In this document: positions 9,399-18,800 of the stretch, one piece after another | Position numbering within the stretch: position 1 is the stretch's first letter | How the letters are laid out: the number at the start of each line of letters is the position of its first letter | DNA from: a virus | Strand: one strand, 5' to 3' | DNA: 38,366 nt | IMG/VR virus record: IMGVR_UViG_3300008954_000121 | Location: 1-38,366 of that record | Position numbers and translations under genes: made by a program | The notes under the pieces: generated by a model | What the model saw: only the letters and a program-made list of their open reading frames with translations | Databases searched by the model: none | What the model was told of the DNA's origin: nothing

Positions 9399-9642
9399 TA
9401 AAGAGGTTTTTCTTGAACATACGTTTTTGCTAATGTATTACATGGGATTCACTTATAATGAGTGCTATGCCATTCCTATCTGGCAAAGAATATGGTTTAT
9501 TAAGAGAATTAATAAAGAGTTAAAAGCCTCTCAAAATAATGAGCAGGGTAGTAGAGCAGCACACCATAATACTCCAGATGCCCGTTCAATGATGGGTAGA
9601 GCTCGTGCTCAAGTACCATCAAAATTAAGGCGCTTTACATAA
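9382..9642 (+). CDS. gp51-like C-terminal extension, reached by frameshift from the gp26-type gene
   Basis: This stretch of 86 codons is in the +1/-2 frame relative to the upstream gene. It reads without a break from GLTPNDKEVFLEHTF into a helical segment MYYMGFTYNECYAIPIWQRIW followed by FIKRINKELK and a polar, basic tail ending KLRRFT. The pattern of a short helix, a Gly-Phe-Thr/Tyr turn, Pro and Trp-Phe-Ile-x-Arg resembles the small gp51-type hub assembly proteins of T4-like phages. The only internal ATG candidates (9433, 9448) lack a properly spaced ribosome binding site, while recognisable coding continues upstream of them to the T7 run. The fused product would be 371 or 372 residues. 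Separate initiation, for example from ATG 9433 by coupling, remains possible. Confidence 0.62.
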   Translation, partial: GLTPNDKEVFLEHTFLLMYYMGFTYNECYAIPIWQRIWFIKRINKELKASQNNEQGSRAAHHNTPDARSMMGRARAQVPSKLRRFT

Positions 9643-9677
9643 TGCGCAATAGTTATTGATAATAAGGGGTGATGAAC

Positions 9678-9932
9678 ATGAGTCAAACAAAAAATAATAC
9701 TTTTAATGCCACAGTGGCTGCACACATTCTTGGTAAGAAAACGAATGTAAGTCTATCAGGTTCTCCAGAACGAGTAGGTGCAACTAAGGATGTTATTGTT
9801 GCATCTAAGGAACTATATGAGGCATTATGTAGTAATAATTCAACTTTTGAACTTGTAACAGAGCTTCTTAAGAAAAAGAATAAAGCCTCTCAGAGATTCC
9901 AAGATATAATGGGTGTCCCCTGGGTGTTATAA
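9678..9932 (+). CDS. Small conserved-looking phage protein of unknown function
   Basis: I do not recognise a function. From ATG 9678 the product is 84 residues. AAGGGG at 9664-9669 is spaced 8 nt from this ATG, whereas GTG 9669 and ATG 9672 overlap or abut it. The N-terminal 35 residues are Thr/Ser/Asn-rich; the C-terminal half is a charged helix (KELYEALCSN, ELLKKKNKASQRF) ending in the hydrophobic GVPWVL. It lies between the gp26/gp51-type gene and the tape measure gene, so a role in tail assembly or in protecting the tape measure protein is plausible but unproven. Confidence 0.6.
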   Translation: MSQTKNNTFNATVAAHILGKKTNVSLSGSPERVGATKDVIVASKELYEALCSNNSTFELVTELLKKKNKASQRFQDIMGVPWVL

Positions 9933-10000
9933 CGTCGGCCTGAAATCTGGTCACCAACCTATTTACTTAGTGAGGCGCATCATGATGGAGATTGCCCTAA

Positions 10001-13000
10001 ATGGCTGACGATCTTAATAAACAACTAGGGATCCAACAACAGATCAACAAGATCCTTGAAAAGAGGTCTGGTGTCCTTAAGGCACAAGGTGATCTTTTAT
10101 CAGGGCAGGCACAGCTAGCCAAAGAACTGTGTAAGGCCCTAGACTGTTCTGAGCTTGATGATATGGAAGCCAGGCTTGGTAGTATCAAGGATGGCATGGC
10201 CGCAGCAGCTGAACAGGCTGGTGCTATGGGTGCAACGACTAGTGAAGCCCTTGAGAATGCCGCCGATGAAGCAGAAGGTCTTTCAGACAAATTAGGTGGC
10301 TTAGCTGGTGGCCTCTCAACAACTAAGACCGCCGCTGTAGGTGCCGGCGTAGGTATGGTTACGGCATTCAAGGGAGCCGGCCAGCAACTTAAAGGAATGG
10401 GCAAACTCTTAGGCAGTGTCACTAAGGGTATCTTTAGTATAGGCACAGCTGTGCTTAGTATTCCAGGCCAAGTTTTAGGTGGCCTTATAAGTCAAGCCAA
10501 TGCTCTTCATGGGGCCATGAGTCCTCTTCGTGAGGCTATAGAGGACGTGCGCGAAGAGTTTGGTAATCTATCACAAGGCTCCGGCGCCGCCGTCATGGAT
10601 ACATTTCGAGACCTCCAGGGCGAAGCCGGTAACCTGGCCGGTTCAGGGATGTCAATGGGCCGAATGTTCGGATACGGTCCGGCCGGCGCAGCAGCAGCAT
10701 TAAAGTTTGTAAATGAACAGGCTTCAGCAATGGGGCCAATGTTCAATGTCCTTAAAGATCAAGTCGCAGAAATGGGGCCAAAGTTTGTAGTATATGCCAA
10801 AGGCTTAGGTTTGTCAGGCGAGGCAATGAAAGGTTTGGGCCTCAATGCTAAAGCTAGCGGCAAGACAATGGAAGAGGCCCTGCAAGAGACAGCCAACTAT
10901 TCAGTTCAATTAGGAAAGCAATTTGGTGTTTCTGCAAAGTCTATAAGCAAAGACATGGGGGAAATGTCTAAGGATGTGAAGAACTTTGGTACCTTCGGTC
11001 CTAAGACGCTGGCAAAAATGTCAGTATATGCTCAAAAGCTTGGTATAGACATTAAAGAACTTACTGGTGTCGTTGATAAGTTCGACAACTTTGAAGATGC
11101 TGCTAAGAGTGCATCAATGCTGGCACAATCATTTGGTATGAACATTGATGCCATGGCAATGATGAATGAGCAAGACCCTGCCAAACGAATTGATATGATG
11201 AAGAAGTCATTCGATGAGACCGGCAAGAGTGTAGAGGATCTTAGTCGCCAAGAATTGAAGCTATTGGCTAGCCAGATGGGCCTTTCAGAAGAGGCCGCCA
11301 AAGCCGCACTTTCGGGTGATACAGATTATGACGATATTTCAGCTGGTGCAGATAAGGCTGAAGATTCTGCTCTTTCACAAGCTGAGGCAATGAAAGAACT
11401 ATCAAAATCCATTAAGAAGGTTTTTGATTCCGGCGGCGATAGTAAGAGCTTCTTCGGCGAGTTGATGAAAGGCTTTTCAGATGGTATTTCTAAGACTGCC
11501 GAATATAGGGCAATGCTTAAGAATATCACTCAATCATTAAAGGTTGTTTATTGGGCCGGCCGCGAACTCGGTGCCATGTTCGTGAAGTTCTTTCCAGGTG
11601 TTAAAGATATAATCGGTGGCCTAACAGATATATTTGACCCTGCACGATTTAAGAAATTAATGAGTAAAGTCACTGATGCATTCAAAGACTTTTTCAAAAT
11701 GGTGACTGTAGACCCTAAGGCAGGTATGAAAAACCTGATGCAGAAACTACAAGACATATTTCAGGACTTCTTTAGCTCTGGTGGTTCTGCCGGTAAGAAA
11801 GTAATGGAGGGTGTTAAGAAGTTTTTTGGCACTATGGTACAAATGCTTATAGCATCAATCCCTATTATTATTAAGGGACTAGCCAATGTGATCAATAAAC
11901 TAGCCGACTTCCTCGCCAGCCCACCAGCAACATCAGGTATGGGTGCAAATATCCGAAAAGCATTTGTTGCGGCATTTGATGCGGTCAAGGAAGCCCTCCC
12001 CGATCTCGCCGCAGCCGTTATGAGATTATTTGGTGAGCTCTTTAAAGCACATGGTGGCAAGATGATAGCCGTTGGTAGTGCACTGGGCGCAGTTGTAATA
12101 GGTAAAATGTTATTGGTCATGACCGCCAGTGCATTAAAGGGTGCAGTTGTTGCAAAAATGACCCAGATGTTTGCTGCAAAATTTGGGGCAGCAACAGAAG
12201 GTGCCGCAAAACAAGTTGGAGATGGGGGTTCTGCAAAAAGTCTTGGTACAGCAATGAAAGACGGGTTTAAGGGATTAGCCGAGGGTGTAAAAGGCTTCTT
12301 TGAGTCGATTGCAAGTATTAAGCCTGACACAATTATTAGAGCAGGTATTGCAATGGCACTTACTGCTATTGTGATGGGTGTTTCAATGATACTATTTTCA
12401 TTAGCAATATTGGCAGTAGGTAAAATCCTTAGCCTTCTTTCATTCAGTGAGTTAGTGAATGCGTTTGTTGGTCTTGCCGGCGCTGCTGTAGCATTAGCAA
12501 TAATGATGTATGCATGTGCACCTTTAGCTGCACCTCAAGCAGCCGGCGCAGCAATGCTCGGAATGCTTATGGGTGCTGCCGTACTAACTGTTGGTGGTAT
12601 TATATTTGCACTTGCATTAATAGTCGTCACAAAGGTAATGAGCGGAATCGATGCTGGGGCAGCTATAGGAGCTATGGCACTATTAGCAGTAACGGCAATT
12701 GCAATGGTCGCAATGGTAGTAGCAGGTGCTGTTTTAGGGTCATTGATACCGGTCATGGGCATTGCAATGCTCGGCCTTGCGGCCGGTGCTCTTTTCCTAA
12801 CTGCTGGTACTGCAGTATTTGTTGTAGCACTAATAGCAATATCTGGCCTTGTACAACAGATTAAGAACCCGACGGCCGCGGCCGCGGGGATGGCTGCTGT
12901 GGCAATAATGACAGTGGCATTAGCTGCGATGGCATATGCACTTACGATTGCAGCACCTACATTTGTTACAGGCCTAGCAGGTCTGATTCCTGCCGGTTGG

Positions 13001-15544
13001 TTCTTATTAGCGATGGTGCCTGCAGTGATAGCACTGGGGATAGTTGCCAATATTGTACAGTCTATAAACTCTGCGGCTGACTGGGCAAAAGTAGGATTAT
13101 CATTTCTTGCACTAGCATTAGTCTTTGTATCAGTCGCCGCCATGGCATATATTGCAACGTATGCAGGGGTTGCAGCAATCCCAGGTGCTGTAGGGTTATT
13201 ATTGATGATCCCACTTTTGCTTGTATTACCCATGGTAGTAACAATGATATCAGATTCACTCAAGGCTGTGGAAGCATCAGGCCTTGATTGGCAAAAAGCA
13301 GCGAAGCAGTTCTTGAGCTTGACTGCTGTCCTGCTTTCAATAGGCGCAATGTCTGTTATAGCAACATATGCCGGTGTAACTTCTATAGTAGGTGCTATAG
13401 GATTAGCACTTATGATTCCATTCCTACTTCTCATGCCAATAATTGTTGGGATGTTTGTTGATACTGCAAAAGCATTTAGCGAGATGGGTGATGTAAAGAA
13501 ATTAGCAACAGGATTTCTTTCCTTAATTGCGATAATGGGTTCAATAGGTGTAATGGCATATATAGCTCAAGCCACAGGGATCCTGGCACTAATGGGGGCA
13601 GTTGGCTTAGTAGGTGTTGCAGTTTTTGCTGTAGCATTCAATAAGGTATTTATTCCAGCATTTAATCCCCTAGCAAAAAGCCTAAGTGCACTTGGTGATC
13701 TTAAATCATTAGCAAAAAATATGGTAATGCTAACGATTATATTTACCGCTTTAGCAGCTATGGGAATTGGATCATTGTTGCTAGCAGTCTTTGCGATTCC
13801 TGGTGTAATGTGGGTAGCAGAAAAAGGATTCGAGGCAGTTGCTGATATAGCTAATGCTGCAGTAACCCACCTGGGCCCTGCGCTAAGACAGATAGAGGAT
13901 ATGAATATAGCCGACCCCACTGGTCTTGGTAAAAAGATAACAGCCTTAGCAAGCGTGATACAAACTGTATCATTAATGGGTGATGTAGTTCTTAAGATAG
14001 CAATGCTTGATGTATTATCAACTGCTGCAGGAGGAAAGTCTGGTGACGTTCTAAGTGGTGCCGCTGGGTTTATGGATTCAATGATGGCCGGTGCTGCCAC
14101 ACTAATTACAACGATAATTGAGCAAACTAAGTCAATGAAGGTTGCAGATATTAAGAAAGCAGAAGCAGTTGGTGGTATTTTAGCTGCAGTTGGATCTCTA
14201 ATGCAAGCGCTTCAACCGCCTCCCGGGTTATTTGAAACAATGAAAACGATGGCTGGGGGATTATTCGGGGGTAAGGCAATTGATGTGAAGTCAATAATGG
14301 AACCATATGCCGCGGCAATGAAAGATATAATGCAATCAATGCTAGACCTCGTTGTTCCAATGATAACTCAACTGATGGCTATACCTCTTACAGTTGGGCC
14401 AAAAACAACAAAGGCAAAGGCTGAAGCAATTGCCGCTGTTATAAATGCAGTTGCTTCTATGGCTAAGGGGTTTGGTGAGATGGCTGGTGGTGTAATGCAG
14501 ATGAATGCCGACCAACAAGGGTTATTTAGTTCAGGCCCTACGGTGCAAAAGACGATGGAAGATTATTCATCTGTTTTAACTACAATTATGGAAGCTGTTA
14601 AATGCCATATTCCGTCTATTGTTACTACTGTCATGGATGCAGCTATGGCAATACCTGGAAAGCCTGAGGATGCAAAAGCTAAATTAGAAGTAATCTCACT
14701 TGCAATGGAGGCTGTTGGAAACTTTGCCTCTGCGATATCAGAAATGTCCGCGTTGATTCCAAAAGATACAGGTTCATGGTGGCCTTTTGGGGAAGACCCA
14801 GAACCTTTAACAGAATTTATGTCAACAGTAAAGTCAATTGTAGACGTTGCTGCATGCCATATTCCAGGAATTGTAAATGCATTAATGGGAATAAAAATTG
14901 ATAAGCCCGAAGAAGCCAAGGTAAAGATGGGTGTTATTGCTGATGCAATGCGTGCAACTGCAGACTTTGCAAAAATGATGTCGAGCATTAAGGATATGAA
15001 AGCAACCGATATATCTGGTAAGTTTACCTCAGTAGCCACCGCAGTGGTAGGTGCCCTTAATACTCCTGTAAAATCAATTGTTGATACGCTCGTTGCATTT
15101 CCAACTGTCGATGATAAGCCGCTAATAGAAAAGATAAATGCATTAGAAAATGTAATGAACCCACTAATCAGATTCACTCAGAAGTTTAAGACATTTAGTG
15201 AAGGTATGAAAAACATGGAAGGGGTTGCAGAGTCGAACCTCGTTACCAATTTTCAATTGATTATTGAAGAAATGGCCATGATCCATGATATACTGCAATA
15301 TGACATGCCATCCCTCGATCTTGTGGGTGTTTTGGATCAATTTGGCCAGAATATGTCGATATCATCTGAGACGATCTCAGTTAACAATAAGCCCATCAAT
15401 ATTACCGTTAACCTAAGCCTATCCATGGATGCTGATGAAATTGCACAAGGCCTTTCAAAACGTAAAGGCAAATATTCTGTTGCCCTATCAAGAAGTAATG
15501 GAGAGGGCGTTCCAGGAACAACGGATATGCAAGGTACACAATAG
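10001..15544 (+). CDS. Tape measure protein
   Basis: This is the longest gene of the window, 1847 residues, located after the tube and chaperone-like genes. The protein would set tail length and be ejected ahead of the DNA. Residues 1-130 are Ala/Gly/Glu-rich helix suited to coiled coil. Residues about 100-760 are amphipathic helices with Gly-rich turns. Residues about 777-1270 are a long hydrophobic region with many potential membrane segments. The remaining third is amphipathic and repetitive, ending in a beta segment (INITVNLSLSMDADEIA). Two internal repeat families are visible (separate entries). GGAG with 10 nt spacing precedes ATG 10001. At roughly 1.5 angstrom per residue, a rule known for other phages, the length would correspond to a tail of about 275 nm. 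Confidence 0.92.
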   Translation: MADDLNKQLGIQQQINKILEKRSGVLKAQGDLLSGQAQLAKELCKALDCSELDDMEARLGSIKDGMAAAAEQAGAMGATTSEALENAADEAEGLSDKLGGLAGGLSTTKTAAVGAGVGMVTAFKGAGQQLKGMGKLLGSVTKGIFSIGTAVLSIPGQVLGGLISQANALHGAMSPLREAIEDVREEFGNLSQGSGAAVMDTFRDLQGEAGNLAGSGMSMGRMFGYGPAGAAAALKFVNEQASAMGPMFNVLKDQVAEMGPKFVVYAKGLGLSGEAMKGLGLNAKASGKTMEEALQETANYSVQLGKQFGVSAKSISKDMGEMSKDVKNFGTFGPKTLAKMSVYAQKLGIDIKELTGVVDKFDNFEDAAKSASMLAQSFGMNIDAMAMMNEQDPAKRIDMMKKSFDETGKSVEDLSRQELKLLASQMGLSEEAAKAALSGDTDYDDISAGADKAEDSALSQAEAMKELSKSIKKVFDSGGDSKSFFGELMKGFSDGISKTAEYRAMLKNITQSLKVVYWAGRELGAMFVKFFPGVKDIIGGLTDIFDPARFKKLMSKVTDAFKDFFKMVTVDPKAGMKNLMQKLQDIFQDFFSSGGSAGKKVMEGVKKFFGTMVQMLIASIPIIIKGLANVINKLADFLASPPATSGMGANIRKAFVAAFDAVKEALPDLAAAVMRLFGELFKAHGGKMIAVGSALGAVVIGKMLLVMTASALKGAVVAKMTQMFAAKFGAATEGAAKQVGDGGSAKSLGTAMKDGFKGLAEGVKGFFESIASIKPDTIIRAGIAMALTAIVMGVSMILFSLAILAVGKILSLLSFSELVNAFVGLAGAAVALAIMMYACAPLAAPQAAGAAMLGMLMGAAVLTVGGIIFALALIVVTKVMSGIDAGAAIGAMALLAVTAIAMVAMVVAGAVLGSLIPVMGIAMLGLAAGALFLTAGTAVFVVALIAISGLVQQIKNPTAAAAGMAAVAIMTVALAAMAYALTIAAPTFVTGLAGLIPAGWFLLAMVPAVIALGIVANIVQSINSAADWAKVGLSFLALALVFVSVAAMAYIATYAGVAAIPGAVGLLLMIPLLLVLPMVVTMISDSLKAVEASGLDWQKAAKQFLSLTAVLLSIGAMSVIATYAGVTSIVGAIGLALMIPFLLLMPIIVGMFVDTAKAFSEMGDVKKLATGFLSLIAIMGSIGVMAYIAQATGILALMGAVGLVGVAVFAVAFNKVFIPAFNPLAKSLSALGDLKSLAKNMVMLTIIFTALAAMGIGSLLLAVFAIPGVMWVAEKGFEAVADIANAAVTHLGPALRQIEDMNIADPTGLGKKITALASVIQTVSLMGDVVLKIAMLDVLSTAAGGKSGDVLSGAAGFMDSMMAGAATLITTIIEQTKSMKVADIKKAEAVGGILAAVGSLMQALQPPPGLFETMKTMAGGLFGGKAIDVKSIMEPYAAAMKDIMQSMLDLVVPMITQLMAIPLTVGPKTTKAKAEAIAAVINAVASMAKGFGEMAGGVMQMNADQQGLFSSGPTVQKTMEDYSSVLTTIMEAVKCHIPSIVTTVMDAAMAIPGKPEDAKAKLEVISLAMEAVGNFASAISEMSALIPKDTGSWWPFGEDPEPLTEFMSTVKSIVDVAACHIPGIVNALMGIKIDKPEEAKVKMGVIADAMRATADFAKMMSSIKDMKATDISGKFTSVATAVVGALNTPVKSIVDTLVAFPTVDDKPLIEKINALENVMNPLIRFTQKFKTFSEGMKNMEGVAESNLVTNFQLIIEEMAMIHDILQYDMPSLDLVGVLDQFGQNMSISSETISVNNKPINITVNLSLSMDADEIAQGLSKRKGKYSVALSRSNGEGVPGTTDMQGTQ
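13079..13780 (+). repeat. About 69-residue tandem repeats in the hydrophobic part of the tape measure protein
   Basis: Three units of 69, 68 and 69 codons begin at 13079, 13286 and 13490, with a partial fourth from 13697. Each opens with Asp-(Trp/Val/Leu)-x-Lys and FL-x-L or similar. In units 1 and 2 this continues to an IATYAGV motif, GA-x-GL-x-LMIP, and an amphipathic x-D-x-x-KA end. Unit 3 keeps the frame of the pattern but diverges in its second half. Confidence 0.75.
14147..15130 (+). repeat. 81-88-residue repeats in the C-terminal third of the tape measure protein
   Basis: Four diverged units start near 14147, 14411, 14672 and 14915. The shared pattern is a Lys/Ala-rich opening helix (AKAKLEVI, AKVKMGVI), a second helix with Phe/Met (FASAISEM, FAKMMSSI), a variable linker, a third helix, and then CHIPSIV or CHIPGIV with a following KPEDAK or KPEEAK joint. 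The CHIP and KPE(D/E)AK motifs are clearest between the second and fourth units. Confidence 0.65.
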
Positions 15545-15553
15545 GAATAAATT

Positions 15554-15841
15554 ATGAGTAATCAAAAAAAGATAGATGATATGAATGTATTTGAGCTTCT
15601 TAATGCTCATGGTCAAATGGACAGAATTATTGATTTGTTCTCCGAGGCTTCTGAGGATGAGCTATTACCGGTGCACAGAAAGCTTATAAAAGACAACGTC
15701 AAAACCATTACTACAAAATTGGACAAGATGATAGTTATCTTAAACGAAGTCAATAATGATCCAGAGAAGAAAAAAGAGTTTCTAAAAGAGCTTGAAAAGC
15801 AAAAGCATAAAATGCCACCTTCTAAAAAAGAAGATGCATAG
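15554..15841 (+). CDS. Small charged helical protein of unknown function
   Basis: A 95-residue product with alternating acidic and Lys-rich segments, predicted from composition to be almost wholly helical (ELLNAHGQMDRIIDLF, KTITTKLDKMIVILNEV) and ending in a Lys-rich tail. There is no Cys, no signal peptide and no membrane segment. It starts 9 bp after the tape measure stop, and its TAG overlaps the GGAG that serves the next gene, so it is translated within the baseplate operon. An adaptor or chaperone for neighbouring baseplate proteins would fit the location. I cannot assign a family. Confidence 0.65.
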   Translation: MSNQKKIDDMNVFELLNAHGQMDRIIDLFSEASEDELLPVHRKLIKDNVKTITTKLDKMIVILNEVNNDPEKKKEFLKELEKQKHKMPPSKKEDA

Positions 15842-15851
15842 GAGAGTATAG

Positions 15852-18800
15852 GTGGGTAACCCTAAAGAGCCATTTGAGACGCAACAGTACGGTCCGACGT
15901 ATCAACCAGCCGGTTCTGGTAATGCAGTTGGAAATGTACCAGAGGGCCTTAAGGAGGGTGATGATCTACCTGCAACAGAAGAGGGTACCAAGGAAGGATT
16001 CAAGGGCGCCTCACTTGACAACTTAGGAAGCTATCTCAGCTTAAGGACAGAAGATTCACAATATGGAAACTACTACTCAGTTGGTCCAGGAAGCCGACCT
16101 GCCATAAGCCATAGAGATGTGCAAGGGGGTACACCTGTAGTTCCATCCGGATATGAATCAGGCGGGGGAAATGAGAATGCCGATAGCCAAAAGACATTTA
16201 TTGATGAGGTTATAGAGAAGGGTGGTGAAGGTGGTGTCCAGGCCCATCACTTTATTAGGATAAGCGAAAATGATTATGCCGGTACCCCTATGGCAGGTGC
16301 AGATTATGCTGAGTATACTTCTGATGGAATTATTTCGAAGCATGAAAGAGGCCCGGGCCACACCCTATACTCAGGTGTTCATAGCCACCCTGATGATGGA
16401 ACCCCAGCATCAAACGATATTCAGAAACGAACATCATTGGTGCTAAAGAATAACAGATTTCACCCAGGATCTCAAACGCCATATACAAAGGGTGGGGAAT
16501 GGGGCATGCATGCAACAAACCCTAAGGGTACCCTTGGATCACAGCAAAAAGTAAAGGGTAGATATAGTCCCTCCGCAAAAGGCTATGATGTTGAAGAGAT
16601 GATGAAAATGGGGCGGTCCTTGATATTTGCATCAACAGGCCATGGCGACTGGGATCCAAATGGATTCGGCTTATCAGATTTAGCAGTGTTACCTAATCTT
16701 GCACAACTACAAATTCCTGGGTTGAAGGTTGAGAATTCAAAACTTAATGTTCGAGCAATGACAGATAATTTTTCTGAGGATCTCTGGGACCTTGCACCCC
16801 GTGGCAATCTTGTAGGTTTAGGTAGTGCTAGTGCAGAAGGCCAGTATGAGGATACTGTTTATGGTGATGGCCATAGTAATAATGATAAGACATATGGCCA
16901 GCTAAACTCACATTTAGAGCCATTCTCAGGCCCGCTGCCACTCGGTATGGTTGTGCTAGCGGCAACATCATTATTGTCAATGTTGGCTCTAACAATTATT
17001 ATTCGCTTATTGATAGTAGGCAGCTCAAATCCATTTGCGGTTGGTCCAAATACGCCAGAGCCAGAAAATCCAATATCATTACCAAAGGGAAAATCAAGGC
17101 AGCCCTCAACTGCTAACTTTATTTACGACCTCTTAGGGATTCCTGTAACAGAGACACCTCTTTCATTAGCTATGGAACGAGGCCTGGCTTCATTTTACGG
17201 ATTTGATAAACCTCTTAGCGATATGAGTGCCCAAGATATTATAGATGCAGCTCTAAATCTTGCATCTTCCTCGGGTTACTATGCCAGTATTATGAGACAT
17301 GTCGTTCGAGATTTGGAGCAAACAGAAAAAGCAATCATGAACTTCCCCACTACAGGAGTTCTTTCTGCGGTAAGTGGTGCACTTAATATAGTTACGGAGT
17401 TTGCTTCATCTACATCATTTAGATTTTTAATGCATATGGGAGCTTTAGGTGATATTGTTATAACGTCTGAGCGTTATGCTGCCGCCCCAATGGGTCAAGA
17501 GCTTGATGATATAAAAGAGGTTCCTGGCACCCGGGTAGGAAAAAGTAGAGTATCATCAGGTCGCTCAACGCTAGTGTGGAGACAGTCAGCTTTACCAAGC
17601 AGGTATATCCTACCACAAACCTATGATATTGCAAGTTCACAATGGGGACTAGCGGCAAATCAAGGTTCAGCGGCTATAGCTGCTTCTTTATTGGGGAAAA
17701 AATTAGTAGGTTCAGGCGAAAAAGCCGGCGCAGATGAAGCTATTGATTTGGGTGAAACACCCCCGTCTACCAACGGCCGATTATCACTTGAGTATGTTAA
17801 ACATATTGAAAATCAATTTGAGATGGAATATGTTCCATTTTATTTTCAAGACTTACGTACAAATGAAATTCTAGGTTTTCATGCATTTATAGAAAGTATG
17901 ACAGATGATTATTCACCTGACTATAATACTGTTTCAAGTTACGGCCGGGTAGATGATGTTCGTATTTGGAAAAAGACATCTCGTGCTATAAACCTTACAT
18001 TTTTTGTGGCTGCTACAAACCCAGATGATTTTGATGCAATGTGGTTTGATATAAACAAGCTCACGACGTTAGTATATCCTCAGTGGTCAAGAGGTCAGGC
18101 ACTTCAGTCGCCTGATGGGAATAAATTTATAATGCCATTCTCACAAATCCCTACGGCATCCCCCTTAATTCGTCTTCGTTTAGGTGATCTTTTTAAGTCA
18201 AATTATTCCAGGTTTAATTTAGCAAGATTATTTGGCCTCGGCCAAGATGATGCTGTTTTTGATTTAACGACAGGTGTTCCTGAGCTGAAGAAGGCTAGTG
18301 ACCTAGCATCTGAATTAGCTTCAAAGGCAATAATTGATGCCCGGGCAAAAATTGTTTCTGCAACCAGGATAGGTCAAATACCTAATCCTGATGCTGCACA
18401 AGGAGAATCTCAATTGATGGCGCCACCTCCACCAGCCAGTGTGGATGAAGCAAAAGAAATAGGCGTCATGGGTCCAGGCTCGATAGTAAATGTTGACCCG
18501 TCAAATAAGGGGTATTGGCTTACTGTAGCTGAAGATGGGAAAAAAGCTAAAGTACGATTTACACTAACAACAGCATGTACAGTAGAAGATATAACGGTAT
18601 TGGGTGGTGCACCTATTGCTATACCAGGCATGCCAGCCCCAGAGGGTTCTCCATACTGGCATGTAAAATTTATAAGTGGTTCAAGAATACAGAAAAAAGA
18701 AGATCCAGATGAGGTCGGATTCTTTGTACCATGGCAGATGCTATCGCCTCATGAAACTAGCATTAGAGAATTTATTGAGAATGAAGAAGGCGTAATAGCT

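Noticed and set aside
12514-12864. Cys/Arg/Ser-rich + strand frame overlapping the tape measure gene
   Set aside because: It is an out-of-frame reading of Gly/Ala-rich tape measure codons, with no ribosome binding site and no family resemblance.
12535-13434. Long reverse-strand open frame (about 299 codons) inside the tape measure gene
   Set aside because: It is the complement of the repetitive hydrophobic region, its product is low-complexity Ala/Thr/Ile, and it has no plausible neighbours or ribosome binding site. All supported genes are on the + strand.
16377-16420. JAB/JAMM-like motif HSHP...S in the baseplate protein
   Set aside because: Spacing after the second His gives S-x-D rather than the required S-x-x-D and the upstream catalytic Glu is not identifiable, so I do not annotate a metalloprotease domain; the oddity is mentioned only as part of a finding.
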